Below, in pieces: positions 53,392 to 64,000 of a stretch of DNA of 64,000 nt (position 1 is its first letter; each line of letters starts with the position of its first letter). Both the position numbers and the translations under genes were made by a program. Location: the NCBI GenBank assembly GCA_029838195.1, contig JALGVJ010000010.1, positions 1 through 64,000 of the forward strand, in the 5' to 3' direction. The DNA comes from Promethearchaeota archaeon. GTDB taxonomy: Archaea; Asgardarchaeota; Lokiarchaeia; Sigyniarchaeales; SOKP01. The notes below the pieces were generated by a model. It saw nothing but the letters and a program-made list of their open reading frames with translations. It had not been told where the DNA came from and ran no database searches.

Positions 53392-54810
53392 TTAGTGGAG
53401 ATCTTTCTCATGTAATTGATGTTCTAACCACGCTTTCTTCTCTCCCTTAATATCATAAGTTAGCGCAAATAAAAGCGTGAAAAGCGCTGTAGATATCATG
53501 GGGATTATGGCAAAAGTGAGGATTATTCCTAATTCTGCTAAGGGCGTTTGCATTCCTTTTCCTATAGGAGCTGCGGCATTAAATCCCGTGATATCGTGAA
53601 TGAATACCATGAAAAACGTGAATACGATGATTCCTAATCTTCCAAAGAAAATATAAATGCCAACATAGACACTAGAATCTCTCTTTCCCGTTTGTATGGA
53701 TAAACTATCTAGTGCTTCTGACAAAATAGGTGCTAGCATGCTCCATAAGGCCGCATTTCCGAAACCCGTGATGAAGATGAAGATATAAGCCGTATTTACA
53801 TCCCTAATAAACACCAATGGCAACGTAGTCATGCTTTCCAAGAACCCACCGAGGACAGCTGTCTTATAGAAACCTATCTTTTTAGAAATCCAAGTAAAAA
53901 TGGGCACGCAAACGAATTGTCCGATAATGAAAAATACATAAATTAAAGTTAGCTCTGACGCCGGAACGCCTAATATCCACTTGGCGTAATAATTCACGCC
54001 CCCTATAACGAACAAGTCCCACATCTTATTTCCAAAATAAAATAAAATATATCCGAGGAAGGCTTTGTTGCTCAAGGCAATTTTGAGCGATTTGAAGAAT
54101 GGATCTTGTTTGACCATGCCTTGCTGAACTTCTAAAGCTTTTCGAGCGGGATCTTCTCTAGCACCATAGATAACAACCAAACCTGCCACAACACCGATAA
54201 GAAGTATGACAGCTGCCATTTCAGCGTATGATTCCACGACATCATATTCATATATATTAGGAGGTAAAAGAGTTCCTATGATAACGCTAAATATGGCTAA
54301 TATAAGCTTAAACATGTTTCCCTTGCGCTTAGCATCATCCGTTCGAAATTTCTCCGGAAACATCCCATACCACGCACAGAAAAAAGCTGAATAACACGTG
54401 TCAGCAAGGCAGAGCATCGTGCACATCCAAAAGAATAATCCAATGGGACCTAAGGTGCGTGGAGGCGCAAAAAGGAGGAAATAAAAGACATACATGGGAA
54501 TGAGCATGGTAGCAATCCATGGAAATCGTTTTCCGTACTTTCCCCACCAAGATCTGGGTGTTTCCTCAATGTATCCAATGATGGGGTCATTCACGGCGTT
54601 CCATATGGCAAATACCACGTTTGCAATTATCAAGAAGATGCCCGGCAATAGGAGTTCCGTTTCATAGAAGAAAAAATATAAGCCTGCGAATGCATTTCCT
54701 ACGAGTTCAAAGCCAAAAGCGCCAAAGCTAAAACTAATCATGGACTTTAAAGAAGTATGCCATTCAGCCCAATCATCTAGTTTTTTAATATCTTGTTGTT
54801 CACTTGTCAT
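53392..54810 (-). CDS. MFS transporter, glycoside-pentoside-hexuronide (GPH) symporter type
   Basis: 12-TM pattern; WNAVNDPIIGYIEETPRSWWGKYGKRFPWI. Confidence 0.88.
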   Translation of the reverse strand: MTSEQQDIKKLDDWAEWHTSLKSMISFSFGAFGFELVGNAFAGLYFFFYETELLLPGIFLIIANVVFAIWNAVNDPIIGYIEETPRSWWGKYGKRFPWIATMLIPMYVFYFLLFAPPRTLGPIGLFFWMCTMLCLADTCYSAFFCAWYGMFPEKFRTDDAKRKGNMFKLILAIFSVIIGTLLPPNIYEYDVVESYAEMAAVILLIGVVAGLVVIYGAREDPARKALEVQQGMVKQDPFFKSLKIALSNKAFLGYILFYFGNKMWDLFVIGGVNYYAKWILGVPASELTLIYVFFIIGQFVCVPIFTWISKKIGFYKTAVLGGFLESMTTLPLVFIRDVNTAYIFIFITGFGNAALWSMLAPILSEALDSLSIQTGKRDSSVYVGIYIFFGRLGIIVFTFFMVFIHDITGFNAAAPIGKGMQTPLAELGIILTFAIIPMISTALFTLLFALTYDIKGEKKAWLEHQLHEKDLH

Positions 54811-54937
54811 GTTATATAATCCCTATTCTCCATGAAAATTGAACGGTGATTAATAAATTTTCATATCATATTTAAACTTAATTAATTAATCATCATTTAA
54901 TTAACTAAACTTTAAAAAATAGAGAGTATGACTTGTC

Positions 54938-56362
54938 ATGGAACAAACAAACAAAAAAAAAATACCCGAAAAAAAAATAGAAAGACTTCCCTTATTTTTA
55001 AATAACACGGAAATTGCCAAGGAAACAATAGAATTTCTCCAAAACAGCATCCAAATTAATACCACCAATCCGCCAGGCAATGAAATTGCTTTAGCCCGCT
55101 TCATACAAGAGAAATTTGAAAATGAAAATAATCCACGCATAAAAACCAAATTAATCGAGACCAGACCTTCGCGAGGAAATTTAATAGTCACGGTTGAGGG
55201 GGCTGATCCAAAAAATAATCCTATTTGGGGTTTTGCTTCGCATTTAGACGTGGTTCCTGTTAGTGAGGATGAGCATTGGGACCATCCCCCTTTTTCAGGG
55301 GAGCTCGTGCAATTAGAACACGATCAATTCATTTGGGGGCGAGGAGCATTTGACATGAAACAAATTGGAGTAGCTCATGCAATGGGGCTAATAGTTCTCT
55401 TGCGAGAGGGATTTCAACCAAGAGGAACGATAAAACTGATCTATGAAGCGGATGAAGAGAGAGGCGGGGAAGAAGGAATGGCCATTTTAATGGAAGAGTA
55501 TTGGGATGACATGAAGGTGGATTATTTAATTACAGAGGGAGGAGGATATAAACTTCCCACGGGGCGAGATTTTGCCATTCAAACAGGAGAAAAGGGAAAA
55601 TGCCAGACATTAATTAGAGCAACAGGCGTAGCGGGTCATGGATCTACGCCAGATCCTTATGAAAAGTTTGCAATTTATAAGATAGTAAAAATTCTGGAGA
55701 AAATTCGTAAGAAAAAACGTAAAATTTACATGCTAAAAGAATACAAGCAACTTATTGATGCTGCTTCCTTGCCCACGTTATTAAAAATATTATTAAAGAG
55801 AAAAAGGATGGTTCGAAAAATCCTCTCTCTTGCCTCAAAACTTACTCATGAACCTTTTGATAAATTTTTCATTCCCATGTTAACGGATACCATCGCACCC
55901 ACTATTATTCGTGCGGGCAATAAAGTTAACGTGATCAGTCCCACAGCAGAGCTCTCATTAGATATAAGGGTATTACCCGGTCATGACCGTGAATTCATTT
56001 ATAATAAATTAGAAAAAATCATTGGAAAGAAACTTTTTCGAGAATTGGAATTAGAGTCAATTGATTATGCGTTAGCCACAACCTCTCCCATTAACACGAT
56101 CCTTTATGATAAAATTCAAGCGACTTTAGAAGAGATGTATCCTGGTGCCAATTTAGTACCCATTTTAGATACAGGAGGGTCTGATATGAAGCATTTACGC
56201 AAAAAAGATATTCCTTGCTATGGCTTTTCTTTATTATTGAAAGATCCGGACCTCACCTATGATGATTTGGTGGGCATGTCCCATGCTCCTAATGAGCGCA
56301 TTTCTGTGACTAATCTCATGCTTGCAACGGAATTTACTTATCGACTCATGAAAAAATTATGA
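54938..56362 (+). CDS. M20 family peptidase/deacylase (ArgE/DapE-like)
   Basis: WGFASHLDVVPV; WGRGAFDMKQIG; YEADEERGGEEG; LDTGGSDMKHLR. Confidence 0.93.
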   Translation: MEQTNKKKIPEKKIERLPLFLNNTEIAKETIEFLQNSIQINTTNPPGNEIALARFIQEKFENENNPRIKTKLIETRPSRGNLIVTVEGADPKNNPIWGFASHLDVVPVSEDEHWDHPPFSGELVQLEHDQFIWGRGAFDMKQIGVAHAMGLIVLLREGFQPRGTIKLIYEADEERGGEEGMAILMEEYWDDMKVDYLITEGGGYKLPTGRDFAIQTGEKGKCQTLIRATGVAGHGSTPDPYEKFAIYKIVKILEKIRKKKRKIYMLKEYKQLIDAASLPTLLKILLKRKRMVRKILSLASKLTHEPFDKFFIPMLTDTIAPTIIRAGNKVNVISPTAELSLDIRVLPGHDREFIYNKLEKIIGKKLFRELELESIDYALATTSPINTILYDKIQATLEEMYPGANLVPILDTGGSDMKHLRKKDIPCYGFSLLLKDPDLTYDDLVGMSHAPNERISVTNLMLATEFTYRLMKKL

Positions 56363-56573
56363 GTTAACCGATTTTATTTGTAATAATTTTTTAGTCGTTG
56401 TTTTTTCATGTTTCGCTATCGTGGGCCTCCTCTTAGAAATAATTCTATTTTTTTTAATTAATTAATGATATTACGAGCTTAGAGGGGGGTAATCTTTAGA
56501 GAAATTAAGGTTCATGAATCCAACTCAAGTGAAAATGAAAAAGAAAAAATCGAAAAAAAGAATTTAAATATGC

Positions 56574-57077
56574 TCACGCTACCATTTCCGTTTTTTGAAT
56601 TTCGAAACCTTTCCCACAATACTCGCAATACACGCGTCCGCGAGAGTTTAAAAACTCCTTCATTTTTAACGTAAATTTTGCGCCACATTCATTACAAAAC
56701 TTAATTTGAGAGTCAATTTTCTGTTTTTTTATTAAAGTGGAATGTACTTCGGTAGGTGATTGGATTTTTTGTTGATGAGGATGATCAGGTTGATGAGCTC
56801 CTTGATCAAATATCATGCGATAAATACCCTTGCTTAATCTAAGTAAGAGATGCCCGACTTCCTTTAATAAATAATACAAACCTTTCAATAGATAATAGAC
56901 GACATATCCAAGTCCCAATATAATGTAAAAAATTAACGCAAAAATTAAAGCAAGAATTGCCATGATGCTTAAAACTATTAGAACTTGACCAAAAAGCGGT
57001 AGGCTAAAATACCAGTCAGCTAATTGCTCTCCAGTCATGCTATATTCTCCTAATTGGAAAAAAATCATATCAGACAT
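56574..57077 (-). CDS. Membrane protein with C-terminal zinc ribbon
   Basis: TM segment then KFCNECGAKF...YCEYCGKGFEIQ. Confidence 0.6.
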   Translation of the reverse strand: MSDMIFFQLGEYSMTGEQLADWYFSLPLFGQVLIVLSIMAILALIFALIFYIILGLGYVVYYLLKGLYYLLKEVGHLLLRLSKGIYRMIFDQGAHQPDHPHQQKIQSPTEVHSTLIKKQKIDSQIKFCNECGAKFTLKMKEFLNSRGRVYCEYCGKGFEIQKTEMVA

Positions 57078-57326
57078 TATATTACCTCTTATTCGTGATT
57101 ATTGACATGTATTTTTCTTATATTTTAAACATTTTTCTTCGATAATAAAAAAATTGGAGTCCAATTTTTAAAAACTCTCGATTTTATCGATATTTTCCAT
57201 GAATGCTTATATTCATACCAAGAAATTCCTTATAATAAGGAAGTAAAATAATTAAATGATATTTAATTATCTTTTTTTTATTCATCATGAATTTTTCAAA
57301 TTTTAAACAATTTAAATAACCTTTTC

Positions 57327-58061
57327 ATGAAAATGGATACAATTAGAATTGATGAAATGAATTGGGTGGATATCAAGGAAAAAATTGAAAGGGGATATAC
57401 AACGGTGATATTTGGAGTAGGATCTACTGAACAACATGGGCCTTCCTTACCAGAGCAAACGGATGCATTACAAGCGGATAGATTCGCAAATCTAATTGCT
57501 CGTGAACTTGGCAAAGCATTACAAGCCCCTACGATTTCCGTTGGGTTTTCTGAATATCATTTAAACTTTCCAGGTACCATTTCCCTTCGTGAATCGATAT
57601 TAACCGCAGTAGTTGAGGATTATATTAGTAGTTTGGCTGGACATGGATTTAAAAATATTGTTATTTATGTTTCGCATGGAGGGAATGAAGAATCCGTGAA
57701 AAAAGCCATCGCTAACATGCAAAATAAATTTCCTCACATCAAAATGATTTATTATTATACTCAAGACATTTATCCGGCCATTCGAGCTATGGGGCAAAAA
57801 TATGGATTAACCGTTGGCGAGATAGGTTCGCATGCGGGAGATATGGAAGCCTCAATAATGCTATATTTAGCACCAGAATTGGTTAAAAAAGAACGATTAG
57901 TAAAAGGATTAACAAAAGTAATTACACCCAGGTTGAGGAAAAAATTTCGAGCTGAAGGGTTCAATGCCATAACGGAAAATGATGTTGTTGGAGATCAAAC
58001 AAAAGCTTTGGCAGAAAAAGGCTTCGACAGAAAAAGGAAGGAAGTCATTGGACATCAATGA
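57327..58061 (+). CDS. Creatininase family protein
   Basis: VIFGVGSTEQHGPSLPEQTDAL; YVSHGGNEES; GSHAGDMEAS. Confidence 0.92.
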   Translation: MKMDTIRIDEMNWVDIKEKIERGYTTVIFGVGSTEQHGPSLPEQTDALQADRFANLIARELGKALQAPTISVGFSEYHLNFPGTISLRESILTAVVEDYISSLAGHGFKNIVIYVSHGGNEESVKKAIANMQNKFPHIKMIYYYTQDIYPAIRAMGQKYGLTVGEIGSHAGDMEASIMLYLAPELVKKERLVKGLTKVITPRLRKKFRAEGFNAITENDVVGDQTKALAEKGFDRKRKEVIGHQ

Positions 58062-58322
58062 TTTGCCTCGTCCTCCATCTCATTAAAATTAAAACGTAGA
58101 AATGTAAATTTTTTTATTTTTATAATTATAATTAAATGAATAAATGAATTAATTCCGGCTTTCAAAAATTCACTCGCGTTTAATTTATTAAGAAGATTTA
58201 GAAATTTGTGTGCCTCATTCTTTTTTTATTTATTCTATCTTTTTCAATAATATATGATTTATATTGCTCAATCATAATTTATGAGCTTCTAATTAATGAA
58301 GTACGCAAATTAAAGCAAATGT

Positions 58323-58745
58323 TTGATTTACATGTATGATGATTTAAAAGAATTTCAGAATAAGAAATATAGCGGGATGAAAATAGGAAATTCTCATTCA
58401 TGGCATTATTCCAATGGAAGATGGTATGAAACAAAAAAAACTCCGGATGAATGGGAAATTAATTTTGAATGCGTGAAGAAACGCATGAATCCTGCTCCAT
58501 TTAATTCCGGTGCAAAAATTGGAACAAAATATCATTGGTATATACTTGCTGACCAATTTGCCATTAAATTAGATCCGAATTCTTACATGACAATAATGAG
58601 GGGTGTGAAATTTAAAATTGGGCACAAGCGCCCTCATTGGAAGAAATTTAGTTATGAATACCCCCAACAACTTAGTTATAAAGAACGAATTATCAATATT
58701 TTAGAAGAGACTTTAAAAAGATTAAAAAATGATTTTTCATGTTAG
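58323..58745 (+). CDS. Uncharacterised protein
   Basis: 140 aa ORF, Trp/Tyr-rich (SWHYSNGRWYETKKTPDEWEINFECVKKRMNP). Confidence 0.5.
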   Translation: MIYMYDDLKEFQNKKYSGMKIGNSHSWHYSNGRWYETKKTPDEWEINFECVKKRMNPAPFNSGAKIGTKYHWYILADQFAIKLDPNSYMTIMRGVKFKIGHKRPHWKKFSYEYPQQLSYKERIINILEETLKRLKNDFSC

Positions 58746-58995
58746 ACGAATTGAAAATCATTTTTACATGTTATCCTAAGTGCCGCGAAAATGGATGAGA
58801 TGTTATATTATTGATCATGGCAAATTTTTTGATATTTTAATTTAACTTGTAAAGAGATTTGAAATCATCGCATATTTCAAGAATTCAAATAGTCTATGAA
58901 TATTTTCGTGAACTCTCCTTGAACCTTAAAAATCTTTCACGAAAATGTAAAAAGTAAGAAAAAAAATTATCGAAATGCTATTAATTTATTTAATT

Positions 58996-59649
58996 TTATT
59001 TATTCCCTATTTTTTCATGAAATATATTTATTGCCACTAACGTGATCCAAGCTTCTGCTATATAAATTGCTATGAATTCCATGAAAAAATTCCATCCTCC
59101 CGGAAGATCGATAAAAATTAAGATAACACTCATCAAACCCGTTAAAAAACCAAAATAAGCAATGGATTTTTTAAATTTTGGGTGGGTTAAAAGCACACCA
59201 TTAATGAAAAATTCTGCTACAATTATGCTTGTAAAAATTACCATGCTCCAGAAAGCGTGAGTTTCTCCAAAATCCTCTGAAAATATTCCATTCATTACCA
59301 AACCAATGCCCGCAAGTATCCCAAAAAATTGCGCAATGTATAATACAAGGTTTTTGAGTTTATTGTCCATGTAGAAAACGTATAAACCTCCGGTAAATAA
59401 TATTATCGTTAATCCCATCCAAACTTGTCCTGTATTATAGAATTGTGCTCCTAATGGGCTATTATAAAAATTGCGCGTGGGATGAAGGGTAGTTCTTCCC
59501 AGATCGCTATGATAATTCGTGAATGGACTAAAAGGAGGGACCTCAGAAGGCCATAAAAGATAGGCGGGAATATTAAAAAAAAGATCCGTACACCACATTA
59601 GCAGAGTGGCAAGCACGGATAAAGGCCATTTAAAAGGATTTTTTTCCAT
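58996..59649 (-). CDS. DUF998-like multi-pass membrane protein
   Basis: NYHSDLGRTTLHPTRNFYNSPLGAQFYNTGQ; six hydrophobic segments. Confidence 0.65.
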   Translation of the reverse strand: MEKNPFKWPLSVLATLLMWCTDLFFNIPAYLLWPSEVPPFSPFTNYHSDLGRTTLHPTRNFYNSPLGAQFYNTGQVWMGLTIILFTGGLYVFYMDNKLKNLVLYIAQFFGILAGIGLVMNGIFSEDFGETHAFWSMVIFTSIIVAEFFINGVLLTHPKFKKSIAYFGFLTGLMSVILIFIDLPGGWNFFMEFIAIYIAEAWITLVAINIFHEKIGNK

Positions 59650-59917
59650 AATATCTTCACGGTGTTAAAATTGTTTTATAATATTGTAGTAATAACATGA
59701 GCTAAATGAAAAGTCTATGAATAGTGATAGAATTAAAATAATAAAAATACTTTTTCTTCCCTTCAACACCCACCACGGGATGGCTGATTTTCATTAAATA
59801 ATCTTGCTCATTTAATAATTTGAAATCTTTCAATTAAAAATGAAGCTTCTTTTGGTGGGAATTTATATTATTTTTAACATTGTATCAAATATTAAAACTA
59901 AAAATTTAACTTGAAAA

Positions 59918-60637
59918 ATGTTTTGTACTATAGAAGGTATTAAAATTCCGCTTGTAATGACCGGAAGCTCCACATTTGTCGGTTCTGCTCAATTTGGAAA
60001 AAATGCCCGGATTTATCGGAAGAAGTTTTTAAAAAACACGGAAGCAATGTTGGAAATTTTAAAAGCTAGTTATCAAGCAGGAGGAAGAGGGTTTCACGTG
60101 GTGGATGCTGGCAAAATCGTGGAGGCGGCAAAAATAATGCTTGAAACCCATAATGATTACGTCGTAATTGGTTCTACTTTTCCCGGCCCAGATCCCTTGA
60201 TTGAGAATTTAATTGCTATCGGAGCAAAAATAATTTTCATTCATGCAAGTGCTGCGGACAGAAAAGATCAAAGATTAAATGCACTCATTGAGGAAATATC
60301 TTCTCGTGGAGTTCATATTGGGTTAGCTGTTCATAATGCTATATCCACATTAACCTATGCTTTTGAGAATCTACCTGATATTAAAACCTTTTTGACGCCA
60401 TTCAATAAAGCAGGACTTTACATGGGTTATAAGGAACAATTAGAACAGTTAATCGATCAAAAAAAAGACTGTTTCTTCATCGGAATGAAGACCATGGCTG
60501 CGGGAAAATTAAATCCAGAAGAGGCATTTGATTATATTTCCAAACATAATATTTGTGCGGCGACCATCGGAATGGTAACTCTCGAAGAAGCTACCATTAC
60601 GACGAAAATGGCATTAGAAATGTTTTCAAAAAAATAG
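59918..60637 (+). CDS. TIM-barrel-like protein of unknown function
   Basis: IKIPLVMTGSSTFVGSAQFGKNARIYRKKFL; alternating beta/alpha pattern. Confidence 0.5.
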   Translation: MFCTIEGIKIPLVMTGSSTFVGSAQFGKNARIYRKKFLKNTEAMLEILKASYQAGGRGFHVVDAGKIVEAAKIMLETHNDYVVIGSTFPGPDPLIENLIAIGAKIIFIHASAADRKDQRLNALIEEISSRGVHIGLAVHNAISTLTYAFENLPDIKTFLTPFNKAGLYMGYKEQLEQLIDQKKDCFFIGMKTMAAGKLNPEEAFDYISKHNICAATIGMVTLEEATITTKMALEMFSKK

Positions 60638-60687
60638 TTTTATTCTTCTTTTTTTTTAGAAAAAGATTGAATTTTGAATTTTGAATT

Positions 60688-61595
60688 TTAGCTAAGTAAT
60701 TCAAAAATATCCTTGATTTTTGGTTTAATATGGCTCTTCTTTCCAAAGCGGTTTAAAATCCACCAACAACTCACGCAATAAGTTGTCACGTAATCAATAT
60801 CATCTCGATTAAAATCCTTCATTCTTTTATTCGCAATGGCCTCTATAATATCCGTTCGATGTTGATAGCCGATACCTCCTCCACAACACCAATGGGGCAC
60901 GTTGGCTATTTTATATCCACTTTTTTTCATGATTTCCTCAACTTGTTTATCGAGGTCGGGAAATCCGCGATTTTTTAATTGGCATAAATGTTGGAATGCA
61001 ACCGTTCCTGATTTTTTGGTTTGGCTGGGTCTTAAATAATCCGTGATATATTTTATCTCAACATTTTTTAATTCGGGGCAATAATAATTTGCATATAAAT
61101 AAAAACAAGCGGGACAAAGGCAAATTATCCTCTTGAACTGAGAGAAAATCTCCAAGTTTTCTTTTTTACACGTGTCAATCTCGACAGTAGAGCCCGAGAC
61201 ATGCCATGTTCGGTATATCGTGGAATTCGAATGGTAGAAAGGCACCCCATGAAGAAAAGTGTATCAGATTTTTTTGGAATGCCCTCTGGAATTCTAATGC
61301 GCATGGTATTGGAGGGATAAGGAGTTCGATATTTTTTAAAATACTCTTGCATTTGTTCCCATCCCTCGAACGATTTCACTTGTTTTAGATATTCTCTTTT
61401 TAGCTGGATTCTCTCTTCTTCAGTTGGGCATTCACCGCAATGTACGCAATTATAGAGTTTCTTAAAATCTTCCGGAACAAACTTGATTTGGTCTACATGT
61501 TTAATCATGTCTTTAATATCTTCATCCTTGATGAAATTCTCGGGATCAATTTCTTTGGTAGGATAATTTTTTCTTCCGGGAATTCTTTCATTCAC
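60688..61595 (-). pseudogene. Heterodisulfide-reductase-like CCG/ferredoxin protein, frame-disrupted
   Basis: Two overlapping ORFs in different frames: N-part NCVHCGECP...FFMGCLSTIRIPRYTEHGMSRALL, C-part CKKENLEIFSQFKRIICLCPACFYLY...HWCCGGGIGYQ...TYCVSCWW; the first CC-G segment is missing at the junction. Confidence 0.65.
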
Positions 61596-61951
61596 TTTAG
61601 CTCATCTATTCTCTTAAAATTTCAAGGCATTTTTAAATATTATTCTTCTTTTTAATAAATCGACGATAACAATCAATATTTAACTCAGGAAATTTATTTT
61701 TTTTTAAAGAGGCTTCTTAAAAATCGAGAAGTTTATTTTCGTGCTTTACTCTCATTTTTATACGTAAGTAAAATTAAGCTCTTTTTTGGTATACATCGCG
61801 CAGTCCTTTAGAATAAATAGGGTTATAAATTTAAAATGAATTAATGAAGAGGTTCCAACGGATGAAATAATATTTAACATTAAAAGAGGGAAACAAATTT
61901 CAGGAAAATAAGAAAGGAAAATTCGTAGGATACTTGGTTAAGTTTCAACTT

Positions 61952-62281
61952 TCATTTATAATCTTCTCGTGTAGGGCTAAAAATTTCTACGACTTCACTA
62001 TATTCTAACATCTTAGCACCATGCTTTTCAAAAGAATCAAATACGTAGCTATCACCTTCTTTTGCTATAAATTCCCCCTTTTCCGTAATGAATTTTATTT
62101 TTCCCTTTAAAACATAACCAATTTGATGCGCCTCATGATCATGAAGGGGAATTTCCGCATCTTTTTCGAGAATGAAAAAACAAGACATCACGGTGTCATT
62201 ATAAGCTAACGTTTTTCGATAAACACCTTCGAGCATTTTTACCATATCTACACCATCCTTATTGATCGGACCTTTTATCAT
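61952..62281 (-). CDS. Cupin-domain protein
   Basis: EIPLHDHEAHQIGYVLKGKIKFITEKGEFIAKEGDSYVFDSFEKHGAKML. Confidence 0.9.
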   Translation of the reverse strand: MIKGPINKDGVDMVKMLEGVYRKTLAYNDTVMSCFFILEKDAEIPLHDHEAHQIGYVLKGKIKFITEKGEFIAKEGDSYVFDSFEKHGAKMLEYSEVVEIFSPTREDYK

Positions 62282-62434
62282 TTTATTCCCTTTTTTATTT
62301 TTTTTAATTTTCTCTATTTATCATGTAATTTAAAATTTCTTAGTTCAAGAAAATCACGAGGGCTTTCAAGGTTATGGCCATTCATTTTCGTGGGAATAAG
62401 TTGATAGTAATATCTCTAACTATTATGGAACCGT

Positions 62435-62520
62435 GATATCATTATTCGAAATGGAACTTTAATTGATGTAACTGGAAATCCACCATGTTCCGCAGAAATG
62501 GGAATAAAATCCTCGGATTT
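62435..62520 (+). pseudogene. N-terminal relic of an amidohydrolase (N-acyl-D-amino-acid deacylase-like)
   Basis: DIIIRNGTLIDVTGNPPCSAEMGIKSSDLKN, typical amidohydrolase N-terminus with no catalytic domain following. Confidence 0.5.
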
Positions 62521-62690
62521 AAAAAATTCTTCAACTATATTTTTCACTATATATTCCAATTTTAACCGGGATCCCCGAAAAATTAGAGAGGATGAAAAAT
62601 AAAAAAATTAGGAAACTTCATGCCTACAATGCTTATATATTTTAAGGATTTTAAATTAAAATTAATAATATTTTTTCTTAAGGGGGTACC

Positions 62691-63263
62691 ATGCGAGAAT
62701 TGAAATTTTTTATTAAACCTTTGAAATTCTCTGATATAATTTTTGATTCTAACGTGTTTTCCTATTGTAAAAATGAAAAATTCACATGTCCGAATTATGG
62801 TCATTCTTGGGCATGTCCTCCGGCTTCTACTTCTTTAGAAAGGGAGTTTTCGCACTATAAACACTTTTATCTAATAGGTGTAAAATTAAATTTAGATAAA
62901 TATATTAAGCGCTTGCAAAAGAAATTTCCAAAAAAAAAAAGAGAACGTTTGATTAATGAATTATATAGAAAAAAAATCCTCGAGCGCGAATTGAACAATT
63001 TTATCATAACTTTTTTAGAAAAAAAGAAAGAAAAACACGAAAACTTTTTTATACTATGGGCAGGGTCGTGCGATACATGTGAACTTGAAGGAAAAAGGTG
63101 CACTTATGAGGAAAATGAGCCTTGTCGCTATCCCGAGAAAATGAAACGTGGAATGACCTCTGCTGGAATAAACACGGTTGAAACCGTAAAAAGATTTGGA
63201 TTAAATCTTAACTGGAAAAATGAAAAATACACCTACCGATTTGGATTAGCGTGTTTTAATTAA
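62691..63263 (+). CDS. DUF2284 metal-binding protein
   Basis: CPNYGHSWACPPASTSLE; WAGSCDTCELEGKRCTYEENEPCRYPEKMKRGMTSAGINT. Confidence 0.85.
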   Translation: MRELKFFIKPLKFSDIIFDSNVFSYCKNEKFTCPNYGHSWACPPASTSLEREFSHYKHFYLIGVKLNLDKYIKRLQKKFPKKKRERLINELYRKKILERELNNFIITFLEKKKEKHENFFILWAGSCDTCELEGKRCTYEENEPCRYPEKMKRGMTSAGINTVETVKRFGLNLNWKNEKYTYRFGLACFN

Positions 63264-63333
63264 AAATTTTTGATTAAGCATTTTTCCCTTTTCTTAAGAT
63301 ATATTACTCCTATTAAATTATCTTTATTTGAAA

Positions 63334-64000
63334 ATGCAATCTTCGAGTATCTACCAAGAATTAAAAGAGAAACCATTTAACAAGGCGGATATCCCATTAT
63401 ATCGATTATATTGTCATGGATTTCGCTCTGGAGGATATGTAGATGTCATCAATAGAGAAATCAACCGCATGAGAAGGGAGAGACTGGATTTAAAAGAGTT
63501 CGATGCCTTATTTAATGCCCAAATCGCGCTTGAAAAAATTTTAACTTTGCGGGAAGAGCCCATCCCCATTGATAAACATGTAGTACGACGATTTCTTCAT
63601 TATGACTCTCTCCATGAAAGAGCTTCAAAGCATTTAAAGGAAGCTGGAAAACAATATAAAGAAATAAAAAGATTACACCAGATTTTCATCGAGATTTTTA
63701 GAAAAATTAAGAATAGTGGAGGGTATTTTATCATTAATTGGTTAGATCCTTTTTTATTAAACCATGGTGCTCTTGATCTTCCTGATCAAGGATTGAAAAT
63801 TATTCAAGGAGTTTTTGCTGATAATTTTAGTTTAAATCATGCCGTGGTTTCTCCGGGATGTTCATTCTATCACGACCATGCACATCTTTGGGAATTTCAT
63901 TTTATTGATCATTATAGTAAGGAATTACTTTATGAACATTTTCGGGCGGGAAAAAAATTTAAAATCATCGGTAATGACATCATCTCAATGGGACCTACCA
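63334..64000 (+). CDS. Uncharacterised protein, 3' truncated by window edge
   Basis: Open frame from ATG 63334: MQSSSIYQELKEKPFNKADIPLYRLYCHGFRSGGYVDVI...; HDHAHLWEFHFID; not in ORF track because it runs off the end. Confidence 0.6.
   Translation, partial: MQSSSIYQELKEKPFNKADIPLYRLYCHGFRSGGYVDVINREINRMRRERLDLKEFDALFNAQIALEKILTLREEPIPIDKHVVRRFLHYDSLHERASKHLKEAGKQYKEIKRLHQIFIEIFRKIKNSGGYFIINWLDPFLLNHGALDLPDQGLKIIQGVFADNFSLNHAVVSPGCSFYHDHAHLWEFHFIDHYSKELLYEHFRAGKKFKIIGNDIISMGPT

Overview
AT-rich, densely coding archaeal chromosome segment. My best guess is an Asgard archaeon of the Lokiarchaeia type, based on r-protein eS30, a gelsolin-like protein, a eukaryote-like SECIS, and many HEAT and zinc-ribbon proteins; this is inference, not proven. 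About 45 credible CDS, one tRNA, no rRNA and no CRISPR. Main observations: (1) selD is longer than the ORF track shows. An in-frame TGA (4019-4021) sits at the catalytic Cys/Sec position, and a strong SECIS-like hairpin begins at the stop codon (4996-5063). (2) The tRNA-Trp(CCA) gene on the minus strand resolves to a clean 74-nt tRNA only if two introns are removed, one inside the anticodon stem and one at the canonical 37/38 site. (3) Two tandem paralogues (41669-44593) combine a vWA-like domain, a RING-like zinc module, a conserved GG[FY]FGP..KVK motif and a C-terminal zinc ribbon. This recalls the TFIIH p44/Ssl1 layout and is my leading candidate for an undescribed system. (4) A gelsolin-like + SAP-like protein lies next to a zinc-ribbon/LURP-one-like protein and a CDP-alcohol phosphatidyltransferase. 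(5) There are several gene relics missing from the ORF track: an ACT domain, an amidohydrolase N-terminus, a zinc-binding protein, and a frameshifted Hdr-type CCG protein. All family calls come from reading motifs by eye; no database search was run.
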